From positions 1 to 38,968 of the forward strand of contig NZ_MWUM01000036.1 in the NCBI RefSeq assembly GCF_002028455.1: a DNA stretch of 38,968 bases. Reading direction: 5' to 3'. The notes beneath the pieces were generated by a model that ran no database searches, had not been told where the DNA came from, and saw only the letters and a list, made by a program, of their open reading frames with translations. Origin of the DNA: Zoogloea sp. LCSB751. Its GTDB lineage: Bacteria; Pseudomonadota; Gammaproteobacteria; Burkholderiales; Rhodocyclaceae. The translations under genes and the position numbers were made by a program. Shown here in pieces: positions 21,881-29,571 of the stretch (position 1 is its first letter; each line of letters starts with the position of its first letter).

Positions 21881-22234
21881 ATGGCTCGAAAATCTTTCGA
21901 CGATGAGACGCTGCGATGGGTGCGGGAGATGCCCTTGTCGCAGGTTCTCGACCGGCTGCGCGATGCCGGAAAGCTGTTTTGGCGGCGGGACGCTGACTTC
22001 AAGCCCGAGAAGGACGTGCGCACGGTGCGGCTCTACGTGTCGTCGCCGGAGGGTCATGCTTGGGAGCTGCTGGTCACAGGCCCAAAGTGGTTCGACACGC
22101 GGGCAGAGAAGGGCGGCGGCGGTGGCATCGACCTCGTGATGCACCTGCTGTCGCTGGATTTTGTGCAGTCGGTCAAGCTGCTTGCTGCCGGTGCCGGTGT
22201 GGCTGGCCAGCGCCGTCCAGTTCGCCACGAGTAG
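21881..22234 (+). CDS. Primase CHC2-like domain protein lacking zinc ligands
   Basis: The 117-residue protein starts MARKSFDDETLRWVREMPLS. Near residues 70-105, TGPKWFDTRAEKGGGGGIDL followed by VMHLLSLDFVQSVKLLAAGA echoes the DnaG-type CHC2 module (G-G-D-x-I-D-F-V-M...F-x-x-A-V-x-x-L), but there are no cysteines, so it cannot bind zinc in the usual way. It may be a remnant or accessory of the replication system. It lies 199 bases behind rep. Confidence 0.55.
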   Translation: MARKSFDDETLRWVREMPLSQVLDRLRDAGKLFWRRDADFKPEKDVRTVRLYVSSPEGHAWELLVTGPKWFDTRAEKGGGGGIDLVMHLLSLDFVQSVKLLAAGAGVAGQRRPVRHE

Positions 22235-22638
22235 CAGCCGGGCGTCTCCCTTCGGGCCGGGCTGTCGTGCTGCGCATCGAGCCACCTGCGGCGTCTCGAC
22301 CCCTGCGGGCTTCCATCCTTCCCTCCCTTCGGTCGGCTGACGCTTTCGCCGTTCCGGCGACCAAAACCCCCCTCTGGGGTTCTGGACTCCCCGGTGTGGG
22401 GTCTTGGCCCCACACGCCGTGGGAGCAGTGGGGACGGCCTAGCGGCCTTTGGACTCCACTGCTCCACGGCTTGAGGCTCCGGTCGCTCGATCCACGTCAA
22501 GGGTGCGCTGCGCCCTTCGGGGTGGCCCGTGTCCTCGCTGCGCTGCGGGCCGCGCCAGCCACCCCTACGGCCCTTGACCCGGCTCTCTCTCCAACAGCCG
22601 AACACCGGCCGGGTCGATGCCCGGCCAATGCCTTGTTG
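22235..22638. other. GC-rich structured non-coding region
   Basis: I see no convincing gene here; frames on both strands are repetitive Pro/Arg-rich shadows. The stretch has two adjoining hairpins: GTGTGGGG / CCCCACAC (22394-22415, 6-base loop) and an imperfect long stem GCCGTGGGAGCAGTGG with CCACTGCTCCACGGC (22416-22470). Such structures could serve as a single-strand origin, a structured RNA or a replication-control site. Confidence 0.5.
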
Positions 22639-22667
22639 GTAGGTATATAGGTATATACATAGATACG
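22639..22667. repeat. Tetramer palindrome site S6
   Basis: GGTAGGTATATAGGTATATA followed by CATAGATAC has the same tetramer pattern as S3 and S4. It lies about 80 bases upstream of the small gene at 22746 in otherwise GC-rich DNA, and is the only site in the kfrA region. Confidence 0.8.
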
Positions 22668-22745
22668 CCGCAAGCAGCTTGTTGTGGTGCTCGGGGAGTC
22701 GTGACGCAAGGATGGTGGCTTGTTCAACGACCGGAGATCGACTCC

Positions 22746-22934
22746 ATGCAGACCCTCAACAAGACCCAGTACCACTGCGCCGAGCTGCGGGGCTCTGTGC
22801 CCTTGATCCAGCGCGTCGAGTGGGTGAGCGGGATTGGCCAAGACGATGCCGAGCCGGTTGTGCTCGCCGAGGCCTGCGCGCTGGCCAGCCGCTGCCCGAA
22901 GGTTGCGACCTGCCCGCTGACGGCCGAGGGGTAG
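22746..22934 (+). CDS. Small unknown protein, 62 residues
   Basis: ATG at 22746 is preceded by GGAG eight bases upstream. The sequence (MQTLNKTQYHCAELRGSVPL) ends with two more cysteines (CPKVATCPLTAEG), giving a possible small metal-binding fold. No family recognised. It stands alone between site S6 and the kfrA region. Confidence 0.5.
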   Translation: MQTLNKTQYHCAELRGSVPLIQRVEWVSGIGQDDAEPVVLAEACALASRCPKVATCPLTAEG

Positions 22935-22982
22935 GGCGGATGGCCGCCCCGGAAGCCCCAGTGATGAGCTGGGGCGACTGGC

Positions 22983-23090
22983 TTACTGCTTCAGCAATAG
23001 GACGATGTGATGCGTGATGCCCGTGGCGAGCAGCACGGCGTTCTCGTTGTTCCTGAACGGGTAGCCGTTGTGTTTGATGACGATGACCAT
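22983..23090 (-). CDS. Possible 35-residue protein
   Basis: The frame MVIVIKHNGYPFRNNENAVL is preceded by an excellent ribosome site (AAAGGAGG, eight bases before the ATG at 23090) and ends in a hydrophobic run, HHIVLLLKQ. The strong ribosome site is the main evidence; there is no family match. Confidence 0.45.
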   Translation of the reverse strand: MVIVIKHNGYPFRNNENAVLLATGITHHIVLLLKQ

Positions 23091-23115
23091 CTGAACTTCC
23101 TCCTTTCTGGGGTCG

Positions 23116-23256
23116 ATGAATGACCTCCACGTTTATTTGGCGTTTTCGCTGGCAAGCGATGAAAAAACGCCTCAGCGCGCCACCGACCGGGCCGTGGTCG
23201 AGCAGGCTGGCCAGCACGTCGCGCACCTCAAAAATCCCCTTTTATTTGTTTATTAG
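23116..23256 (+). CDS. Possible 46-residue protein
   Basis: The frame MNDLHVYLAFSLASDEKTPQ has a balanced composition and ends NPLLFVY inside the T-rich repeat tract. Its ribosome site is weak (GGGG three bases before the ATG). Kept as a low-confidence candidate; the region could be non-coding. Confidence 0.25.
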   Translation: MNDLHVYLAFSLASDEKTPQRATDRAVVEQAGQHVAHLKNPLLFVY

Positions 23257-23288
23257 TTTGTTTGTTTCTTTGTTTGTTGTGCTATAAT
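23241..23288 (+). promoter_or_regulatory. T-rich tandem repeats and promoter of the kfrA operon
   Basis: TTTATTTG, TTTATTAG, TTTGTTTG, TTTCTTTG and TTTGTTGT follow one another in 8-base steps and lead into a consensus -10, TATAAT (23283-23288). Several TTGTTT hexamers lie at a suitable -35 distance. Repeats over a promoter before kfrA suggest binding by KfrA or another regulator. Confidence 0.65.
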
Positions 23289-23343
23289 GCTGGCATGGCT
23301 GGTGAGGGGATTGGCCCCGAGCGCCACAGTGGAGATCGAAGAC

Positions 23344-23736
23344 ATGGACTTTTCCAAGATGACGCTGGCGGTGCAGATCGCCGAGGTGCTGAACTACGAC
23401 GACCGAACCCCACCGAACTGGCATGGCCACATTGGTCATGCGGAGGTCGGCGCAAGCGGCTTGCTTATTACTCGAAGCTACGCCTCGCCGCGCGAGGGTG
23501 CTAACGAGGAGCGTTTGGTCATCTCGTTGGACGAGGTGAAGGTGCGTCTCAAAGGCTTTGATGAAGCCGGTCGGAAGGTGGACATCCAGTGCCCGCTGTC
23601 GATTGAGCAAGTCTTGGAGCGTGTGCTTGGTGCTGCCGTCAACGGTGTGCGCTCGGTGACAGGCTTTGTGACGGCTGTTCGTACCGGCAACCTCTTGCGC
23701 CAAGAAGAGGGCAGCGAACTGGTCTACGAGTTCTGA
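23344..23736 (+). CDS. Unknown protein in front of kfrA
   Basis: The start is placed at ATG 23344 (GGAG eight bases before), because the longer frame would begin on the -10 box of the promoter. The 130-residue product has a compact alternating pattern (VRLKGFDEAGRKVDIQCPLS) with no membrane part. Family unknown. It is 16 bases upstream of kfrA and shares its promoter. Confidence 0.65.
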   Translation: MDFSKMTLAVQIAEVLNYDDRTPPNWHGHIGHAEVGASGLLITRSYASPREGANEERLVISLDEVKVRLKGFDEAGRKVDIQCPLSIEQVLERVLGAAVNGVRSVTGFVTAVRTGNLLRQEEGSELVYEF

Positions 23737-23752
23737 CTAAGGGGGAGACACC

Positions 23753-24415
23753 ATGCGTCCAGCCGAATTTCCAGCAGAAGCCATCATCGAAGCCGGTCAA
23801 GCCCTGCAAGCTGCCGGGCGCAACGTCACCGGGTTCGCACTGCGCCAGAAGGTCGGCGGGGGCAACCCGACGCGACTCAAGCAAGTGTGGGACGACCACT
23901 TGGCCAAGGTTCAGCCAGTCGTTGAGCTGCCGGTAGAGATCGCTGACGCGCTGGCTCAAGTCACCAAATCGTTGACAGAGCAGCTTGCGACGCTTGGTGC
24001 TGGGTTGTATGCCCGCGTCGATGAGGACGCTCAGCGCAAGATTGCAGTAGCCCAACGAGCCGCCGCCATCGAGGTGGATGCAGCCACTGACGAAGCTGAT
24101 AGCTTCAAGGCGGAGCGTGATGACGCGCTGGCTGAGGTCGAGGCCTTGAAGGCGAAGCTCGCCGAGTCGCAGGCTCAAGCGCAGACGCAGGCGGTCGAGC
24201 TGGCCCAGTTGCGTGAGCGTTTGTCAGCATCGGGCACGGAACTGACCCATGCCCGTGCGGAACTCTCGCAGGCCCGCGACGAGGCGGCAGAGGCCCGTGA
24301 AGAAGCTGCCCGCTTGCGCGGTCAGGTCGAGGCCATTGAGGGGCAGCGCGCCGAGCTGGTCAAGGTCTTGGCCGAGCGGCCGGGGGAGAAGGGCGCAGGG
24401 AAGGGCACCAAGTGA
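23753..24415 (+). CDS. kfrA: KfrA-type DNA-binding coiled-coil protein
   Basis: The 220-residue protein has the KfrA N-terminal DNA-binding domain (VTGFALRQKVGGGNPTRLKQ, VWDDHLAKVQ) and then a long alpha-helical coiled coil from about residue 105 to 210, almost free of Gly and Pro (ERDDALAEVEALKAKLAESQ). KfrA proteins repress their own promoter and help plasmid stability. GGGGGAGA precedes the ATG. The gene after it overlaps its stop (GTGA). Confidence 0.88.
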   Translation: MRPAEFPAEAIIEAGQALQAAGRNVTGFALRQKVGGGNPTRLKQVWDDHLAKVQPVVELPVEIADALAQVTKSLTEQLATLGAGLYARVDEDAQRKIAVAQRAAAIEVDAATDEADSFKAERDDALAEVEALKAKLAESQAQAQTQAVELAQLRERLSASGTELTHARAELSQARDEAAEAREEAARLRGQVEAIEGQRAELVKVLAERPGEKGAGKGTK

Positions 24416-24711
24416 GCACGCCGCGCAGGATCGCGGCGCTGATCGACGACCTGCGGCTGACCGCATCGAGCTTGCAGCAGGTCATCGACGGTTGCCAGAT
24501 CGCCGGGCCGGGGGCAGAGATGATCCAGCATTACCCCAAGATGCTGTGCGAGCTGGCCACGCGCTGGGAAAGCGAAGCCGAGCGGGTGGAGTGGCCCGAG
24601 GACTTGCCGCGCGAAGAGGTTTTCACACCGGCTGAGGTCGCTGCCATCGACGCCACCGAGGCCTTGCTGGGCAAGCTGCGCGGCGACGACTCAACCGGCG
24701 TGCGGCGGTAG
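24412..24711 (+). CDS. Unknown 99-residue protein behind kfrA
   Basis: GTG at 24412 overlaps the kfrA stop. The product (MSTPRRIAALIDDLRLTASS) is acidic and helical with Trp/Glu-rich WESEAERVEWPEDLPREE. No family recognised. Its last 181 bases overlap, in antisense, the tail of the leftward gene at 24531-25124. Confidence 0.65.
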   Translation: MSTPRRIAALIDDLRLTASSLQQVIDGCQIAGPGAEMIQHYPKMLCELATRWESEAERVEWPEDLPREEVFTPAEVAAIDATEALLGKLRGDDSTGVRR

Positions 24712-25124
24712 GTCGAGAGGCTGCGGGCCAGACGGCGGGCCGCGTCCATGCTGAACGGCTCACCGATGACCACCACCCGCTTTTCGCCGAACTGCTCGCG
24801 GGCCGGTGCGCCCCATGCCGGGGGCACCAGACACACGACGGCCTCGCACTGGGCCAGTTGGCCGTTGCTCCGCAGGGCTGCAAACACACACCCGGCCTCA
24901 TAGCTGATCCAGAACCGCAGATCGCGGTCGCGCGGGGTGTCCGGCGTCAACATCAGGCGCTCGCGCAGCTCGGGCGGGTAGGCCTCGCAGACTTCGGCGG
25001 CCGAGAGTTTGGCCGAGTGGAACACCGCCACGTTGATGTTCGGACGGTGCGCCACGAAGGCCGCCAAGCTCTGGCGTGCTTCGGGCGTGGACAGAATCGA
25101 ATCGTGCTCAATCAGCATCAGCAT
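24531..25124 (-). CDS. Degenerate HAD-like protein with an antisense tail
   Basis: The 197-residue frame starts MLMLIEHDSILSTPEARQSL; its first 145 residues resemble the HAD-like neighbour in plan (strand-Asp/Glu strand, then VAVFHSAKLSA and a later LMLTPDTPRD), with the nucleophile position changed to Glu. The last 52 residues are Ser/Arg-rich and lie opposite the coding strand of the gene at 24412, so they look like read-through of non-coding DNA after loss of an earlier stop. The start overlaps the preceding gene by seven bases. Confidence 0.55.
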   Translation of the reverse strand: MLMLIEHDSILSTPEARQSLAAFVAHRPNINVAVFHSAKLSAAEVCEAYPPELRERLMLTPDTPRDRDLRFWISYEAGCVFAALRSNGQLAQCEAVVCLVPPAWGAPAREQFGEKRVVVIGEPFSMDAARRLARSLSTYRRTPVESSPRSLPSKASVASMAATSAGVKTSSRGKSSGHSTRSASLSQRVASSHSILG

Positions 25125-25609
25125 GGCAGGGCCTCCCCCAGTGAGTGACGGAGCGGGCGGCGCACGCCGCTGACCAGCTCCTCATTGAAAACAACACGCG
25201 CCAAGGCGGCTTGCAGCCGCTGCGCAGCTTCCTCATCGAAACCGCAGGGGCACAGGATCAGCGGCGCACCCGAGCGGGTTGCCTGCGCGATGTAGCCCTG
25301 TGCATCCCAGTTCGGCACCACGGCCGCCCAGTAGAGCTGCCGCGTCCGGCGAAGCGTGCCGGTGATCTCGCGTTCCGGCTGCTCATCCGAGCGCACCGGC
25401 CGGTGCGCCACGTCGTTGATGCGGTCGCCCAGCTCAGGCACCTCACCGCGCACGTCCTTGATGGATCGCATCGCTCCGATGCGCCACCGCGTCAGCACGA
25501 GATCCACCTGCGGGTAGGGCATCAGCACCTTGGCGAGCCGGGCAGCAGGCCCGATGTCGCCGATGGTCTGCCCGTACAGCAGGCGCTCGAAGTCGAAGAA
25601 AAGGATCAT
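25118..25609 (-). CDS. HAD-like protein with altered active site
   Basis: The 163-residue protein starts ILFFDFERLLYGQTIGD, clearly like the ILFLDFDGVLHPD start of the HAD protein at 16222-16959, but the second catalytic Asp is Glu and the following Gly is lost. VDLVLTRWR stands where motif II (LSTSW) should be, and no DD motif is seen. It therefore looks like a pseudo-enzyme or a binding protein. It lies 11 bases after the membrane protein gene. Confidence 0.6.
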   Translation of the reverse strand: MILFFDFERLLYGQTIGDIGPAARLAKVLMPYPQVDLVLTRWRIGAMRSIKDVRGEVPELGDRINDVAHRPVRSDEQPEREITGTLRRTRQLYWAAVVPNWDAQGYIAQATRSGAPLILCPCGFDEEAAQRLQAALARVVFNEELVSGVRRPLRHSLGEALPC

Positions 25610-25620
25610 GGTCGTGGCCT

Positions 25621-26412
25621 TCAAGCCGCTTGCAGCAGCTCATGCTTGCGCAGGGTGGCGTGGGCCAGCCGGTCGAACTGCTCGCGAGCTTCCGGCGCGA
25701 GGTTTTCCAGAGCCGCCCCGATGCGGCCCACGGCCGCCACTGGGTCGGTGGCGATGTCGGCCGACTGGATGCCTTGCCCATGCAGGTAGTCCATGCCCAC
25801 CGGGCCAAGTACCTGACGGGTGTGCAACTCAAGGATGGTGTGAACAGGCTCAGGCGGCAGCATCTGGGCCGCGAGGCGAGGGCGGACGTAGGTCATGGAT
25901 ACCCAGACGCCAACCGCCACGGAAGCCGCATACAGGCTCATGAAGCCGCTGTAGCCCAGCGCCGGGGCCACGGCCTTGCCGACGCCAACGAAGGCGGCAA
26001 AAACCCACGTCGTCGCGCTGATGGCTCCCAGCACGGCAGGGAGATGGGCCGCACGGTGCGGATCGTCCTGCGGCTGGCTGAACATGGGAAACACCCAGCG
26101 GTGCAGGGCGATGCCGTTGATCGTCAGCAGGCCTGCGATGGTGAGCTTGGCCAGCAGCTTGGGCTTGCCCCACAGCAGGGTCAGGTCAAGCCGCGTGTCG
26201 AGCAGGATGACGGCGATGCCGGTGATCCACAGGGCGATCAGTGCCAAGGTCACACCGTTGGCCGCCTTGGTCAGCAGCTCGATGTTCACGCGGCGGCGGT
26301 AGAAGATGGCGAAGTCGCCGAAGGCCACGGCCGCGAAAGCCGCAGCGAAGGCCAGCAGGTGCGCGAGGATCAGGCCCATGCGGGTGACGGCGGTCAGGTC
26401 GAGGTTTTCCAT
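25621..26412 (-). CDS. Integral membrane protein, about five segments
   Basis: The 263-residue protein has hydrophobic segments at about 11-33, 50-70, 85-108, 122-145 and 150-172, followed by a soluble C-terminal domain of about 85 residues (LELHTRQVLGPVGMDYLHGQ). Histidines in the first segments (ILAHLLAF) are noted. I recognise no family. It is placed between the M23 peptidase gene and two HAD-like genes on the same strand. Confidence 0.7.
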   Translation of the reverse strand: MENLDLTAVTRMGLILAHLLAFAAAFAAVAFGDFAIFYRRRVNIELLTKAANGVTLALIALWITGIAVILLDTRLDLTLLWGKPKLLAKLTIAGLLTINGIALHRWVFPMFSQPQDDPHRAAHLPAVLGAISATTWVFAAFVGVGKAVAPALGYSGFMSLYAASVAVGVWVSMTYVRPRLAAQMLPPEPVHTILELHTRQVLGPVGMDYLHGQGIQSADIATDPVAAVGRIGAALENLAPEAREQFDRLAHATLRKHELLQAA

Positions 26413-26429
26413 TTGGTTCTCCCGTGGGG

Positions 26430-27551
26430 TTACTGGATGGAGCGCTGCACGTCGGCGCGCTGCGCCCGCTCACGGGCGGCGTCCACCTGTTGCCGCTTCG
26501 CGGCGAGCTTCTGCGAGGTGTAGAGCGCCATCAGGGCTTCCATGCGCTCTTTCTTTTGGCGGATCGCCGCGTTGAGCTGGGCAGACACACCCATCGCCCG
26601 CAGGTAGTCCACCCACAGGGCGCGGCTGCTCACCTGCGTGATCGACTTGTTCCACTCGGAGTCGGCGAAGCGACGTTGCGCCTCGGTACTCATCATCTCG
26701 GCGGGTGACATGGTTTCGTAGTCACCAATGGGCGGGGAGGGCAGTGAGCCGTAGCCGTCCGCATCGTTGAGCACGCTGGACATCGAGGTTGCGCCCTTGG
26801 CGGCGGCCTGCAAGGCGTCCCCGTTGGCTGCGGCCACCTGCACCGGATCGAACTGGGTGGTCGGCGGCACGCCCATCGGCGGGGCCGCGCCAAACAGCTT
26901 GTTGTATTGCGCCATCGTGTCGCTGCCCAGCACCGGATACAGCCCGTCGTTCTGGATCGGGTACGTCTTGCAGAAGTAGGGCGACGGGTCGGTGGCGTAA
27001 TTGAAGGCCGTGCTCTGCTTGCTGATCGCGTTCGGGAGCTGCGCCGGGTTGAATGTCGGGTTCTTGTTGGCGTCTGCCGAGAAGGTTTTGGCGCGGGCGT
27101 CGTCCGCGTTGGGCACGCCATAGATGAAGTGCAGGTGGACTGCGCCGCCCGGCTTCATCCCGGTGGAACCGGCCCGGCCGATCTCCTGTCCGGCCTTTAC
27201 CTTGTCGCCTTCCTTCACCGCGATGTAAGAGAGGTGGTAGTACACGGCCGACTGCCCGTTGTCCCGCTTGATGATGACGGTGTTGCCTGCGCTGCCGCGC
27301 AACTTGGCCCACGTCACGGTGCCTGCCGAGGTGGCATACAGCGGGGCGGTCTGCCCGCTTGTCGAGAAGTCGAGGCCGTCATGCATGTGCGGCTTGGCGT
27401 TGCCCGAGCCGAAGTTGGCTGCACCGCCCTCCCGGAACTTGCCGAAGCGGCCGGACACTTGCTCTTTCGAGGTCGGCGACACCATGCAGGTGTCGGCTAT
27501 TGCGCTGCCGCTCATCGACAGTGCGAGGGTCAAACTGAGCAGCTTGCGCAT
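26430..27551 (-). CDS. Secreted M23-family metallopeptidase
   Basis: The 373-residue protein has a signal peptide (about residues 1-19, ending SGSAIA) and a LytM/M23 domain with the zinc ligands HDGLDF (His57, Asp61) and HLHF (His139, His141). Family enzymes cut peptide bridges of cell-wall peptidoglycan. The domain ends near residue 150; the rest is a long extension with a charged C-terminal helix (KKERMEALMALYTSQKLAAK) found in peptidases linked to transfer or secretion machines. It probably opens the wall for the DotA-associated apparatus. Confidence 0.82.
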   Translation of the reverse strand: MRKLLSLTLALSMSGSAIADTCMVSPTSKEQVSGRFGKFREGGAANFGSGNAKPHMHDGLDFSTSGQTAPLYATSAGTVTWAKLRGSAGNTVIIKRDNGQSAVYYHLSYIAVKEGDKVKAGQEIGRAGSTGMKPGGAVHLHFIYGVPNADDARAKTFSADANKNPTFNPAQLPNAISKQSTAFNYATDPSPYFCKTYPIQNDGLYPVLGSDTMAQYNKLFGAAPPMGVPPTTQFDPVQVAAANGDALQAAAKGATSMSSVLNDADGYGSLPSPPIGDYETMSPAEMMSTEAQRRFADSEWNKSITQVSSRALWVDYLRAMGVSAQLNAAIRQKKERMEALMALYTSQKLAAKRQQVDAARERAQRADVQRSIQ

Positions 27552-27560
27552 CCCTTGTCC

Positions 27561-28358
27561 TCAGTTGAAAAGACTCGATGCCCAAGCGGTGAAGCTCTGG
27601 GGTTCGGTCTGTGTGGGTTGAGCCTGCTGGCTGGCCTGCGGCTGCACCGAGGTCGCGGGCGCGGCCTGCGCGCCTTGCTGCGTGCCGCCGCTGCTGAACA
27701 CGGTTTGGTTCGCGCCGAAGGTGTTGGCGTTGACGCTGTAGCTGGTCGCGGCCGAGGCGGGCTTGTAGTTGCTGCCGAGCTGGGGATCGAGCGTGCTCAT
27801 CGAGCCACCCACCGCAGAGTTAGCCATCCCGTTGATGTCGCTGAACTGCGACCCCAAGGTGTTCCATTGGCCGATTGCCTGATTGATCGGCGACGTGACC
27901 ATGCCTGACACCTTGCCTACGGTGCTGCACACCTTCTTCTGCGCGTACTTCAACACCGCGTCCTGCGCCGAGGACAGGATCGAGCCGAGCGAAGGGATCG
28001 AGAACGACAGGTCGATGATCTGGCTCACGCTGGCGAAGCACGAGTCGTTCACGTCGAAGAGGCTTTCGACGTTCGGCGTGGCCGAGGCCATCTCGGTATG
28101 CACACCGATGGCGGTTTTGATGTTCGCGCCAATGCCCACGTCGTCGCAGTTCTTGAGATCGTCCTGCATCTTCTGGTTCATCGCCGCGTCCACGGCGGCC
28201 ATCGACGCTGACACCCCGGTGGTGGCACTGCTGCCACCCGTCGAAAACATGGAAGAGAACCAGTTGCCGCTGGTCTGGGACGCGCCTGCGCTGGCAGCCA
28301 GCGCGAAGGACGCGCCCACCAGCACGCCGATGGCGGGCTTGGTGAAGGCTTTATTCAT
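27561..28358 (-). CDS. Exported protein of the DotA-like module
   Basis: The start at 28358 (MNKAFTKPAIGVLVGASFAL) has a signal peptide ending near ASAGA. The mature 240 residues are rich in Ser, Ala and Gln with paired cysteines (CDDVG, CFASV, CSTVG), and the last 60 residues are a Gln/Pro/Ala tract (QPQASQQAQPTQTEPQ). This suits a periplasmic or surface component. Its start overlaps the preceding stop by eight bases. No family assigned. Confidence 0.7.
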   Translation of the reverse strand: MNKAFTKPAIGVLVGASFALAASAGASQTSGNWFSSMFSTGGSSATTGVSASMAAVDAAMNQKMQDDLKNCDDVGIGANIKTAIGVHTEMASATPNVESLFDVNDSCFASVSQIIDLSFSIPSLGSILSSAQDAVLKYAQKKVCSTVGKVSGMVTSPINQAIGQWNTLGSQFSDINGMANSAVGGSMSTLDPQLGSNYKPASAATSYSVNANTFGANQTVFSSGGTQQGAQAAPATSVQPQASQQAQPTQTEPQSFTAWASSLFN

Positions 28359-28836
28359 GGCCACCGCCCCTGATGCAAGCAAGCTGGACGGTGCCGGGTT
28401 GCGGCTCGCTGGCTTCGACGATGCCACCCTTGACCTTGCGCACGTAGCGCGGGCCGTCTTTCTTGAGGCTTGCGGCTTTCACCACATCGGCCATCTTCGC
28501 GCCAACGGGCTGGACGGTGTACGAGATGCCTTCCTCTTCGTCGCCGTTGAAGATCGAGATCGAGGCCACCTTGAGCGACCCGAACACGGTCAATGCCTCT
28601 GGCAGCTTGTGGTCTCCATCGAGCTGACGGTTTGTCAGGCCGAAGGTGCCCAGCACCGACGCCACAGGGGGAAGTGGCTCGCGGCACTCGATGGCGGCGC
28701 GCAGGATTGCCGAGGCCTTGGCCCAGTCACCGGATGCGGGGGCGTTTGCATCACGCAGGGCGGCGGGCATTTGCGCGCTGGCCAGCGAGGTGGCCAGCAG
28801 CAGGGCGGAAGCGATCAGGGTGCGGGTGGCTTTCAT
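28351..28836 (-). CDS. Exported unknown protein
   Basis: The 161-residue product starts MKATRTLIASALLLATSLAS with a clear signal peptide cut near ASA. The mature part has two cysteines (CREPLPP near 53, LACIRGG near 154) that may form a disulphide. No family recognised; probably a periplasmic part of the same module. Confidence 0.7.
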   Translation of the reverse strand: MKATRTLIASALLLATSLASAQMPAALRDANAPASGDWAKASAILRAAIECREPLPPVASVLGTFGLTNRQLDGDHKLPEALTVFGSLKVASISIFNGDEEEGISYTVQPVGAKMADVVKAASLKKDGPRYVRKVKGGIVEASEPQPGTVQLACIRGGGHE

Positions 28837-28850
28837 GGTGCGCGGGCCTT

Positions 28851-29120
28851 TCAAGCTGCTTGGTAAGACACGGGCACGCGATCACGGCCGAGAACAACGG
28901 AAGCGAACTGGCGCAAGCCCGGCAGGTCGCCGAAGGTGCTGGCGATGCCGCCCGGAGAGGTCAGAACCCAGCGGTCAGTGCTGCCTTGCAGCGTCGCGTG
29001 CAGCTCGAAGCCGTCGCCGGTGACCACGATGCGAGCAGTGCGAACGGCGGATGGAGTGACGCAGCGCACGCGGCGGTTGGGCTTGGTCGCTGGCAGGAAG
29101 GGGATCGAGGGGCGGCGCAT
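28851..29120 (-). CDS. Unknown 89-residue protein
   Basis: ATG at 29120 follows AAGGAG. The product (MRRPSIPFLPATKPNRRVRC) is basic at the start and has no signal peptide. It lies between an exported protein gene and the Gly-rich repeat protein gene; function unknown. Confidence 0.6.
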   Translation of the reverse strand: MRRPSIPFLPATKPNRRVRCVTPSAVRTARIVVTGDGFELHATLQGSTDRWVLTSPGGIASTFGDLPGLRQFASVVLGRDRVPVSYQAA

Positions 29121-29130
29121 GGGTGACTCC

Positions 29131-29568
29131 TTATGGGGTAGGGGTGGCTTCGGTGGCTTGCAGGCAGGCCCGGCGCGATTCATCGACCAGACGCATGACC
29201 ACGGACAAACCAGCGAGCTGGGGGTTGTTGTGAGGTGCGGTGTGGATCAGGCCCTTGGCCATCGCCCTGTCGAGCCGGTCGGCGTACTTCACGGCGAAGG
29301 CGACCTTTGCAGCGTCGTCGCCTTGCAGGAGGGCATCCGCAGCAGCAGCAAGAATCTGGGCCATGCCTTGCACCATCTCGTTAGCGGCAGCGAGTTGCGG
29401 CTGCACCTCGTTGAGTGCAGCCTGACGGCCTTCGACTACACCCTGCTGGTAGCCCTCAGAGCGGCCTTGACGCAGCCCTTGATGACGCCCTTGTGTGTGG
29501 CCCTCGTCGTACCCGATGCTGCGCTCGGCCAAGGTGGCAGCTTGCGAACTCCAATAGTCTTCCGGCAT
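29131..29568 (-). CDS. Unknown protein with GxxxG-type repeats
   Basis: The 145-residue protein has a run of short repeats near residues 19-50 (YDEGHTQGRHQGLRQGRSEG, YQQGVVEGRQ) with Gly every four residues, a pattern that resembles the helical stalk of FliH-like proteins and may mediate helix packing. It follows the DotA-like gene by three bases. The link to FliH is only by pattern. Confidence 0.6.
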   Translation of the reverse strand: MPEDYWSSQAATLAERSIGYDEGHTQGRHQGLRQGRSEGYQQGVVEGRQAALNEVQPQLAAANEMVQGMAQILAAAADALLQGDDAAKVAFAVKYADRLDRAMAKGLIHTAPHNNPQLAGLSVVMRLVDESRRACLQATEATPTP

Positions 29569-29571
29569 GGT

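Noticed and set aside
22060..22650. 196-codon frame through the hairpin region
   Set aside because: Composition is Arg/Pro/Ala-rich and low in complexity, it overlaps the CHC2-like gene in another frame, and has no ribosome site.
15663..22667. CRISPR-like repetition of the palindromes
   Set aside because: The copies are few, irregularly spaced by kilobases, placed at gene borders and without spacers or cas genes.
22756..23226. 156-codon leftward frame starting at GTG 23226
   Set aside because: It has no ribosome site, loses protein-like composition halfway, and overlaps the better-supported genes at 22746 and 22983.
26907..27908. 333-codon rightward frame opposite the M23 peptidase
   Set aside because: The M23 motifs and signal peptide are on the other strand; the frame has Arg/Gly-rich shadow composition and no ribosome site.
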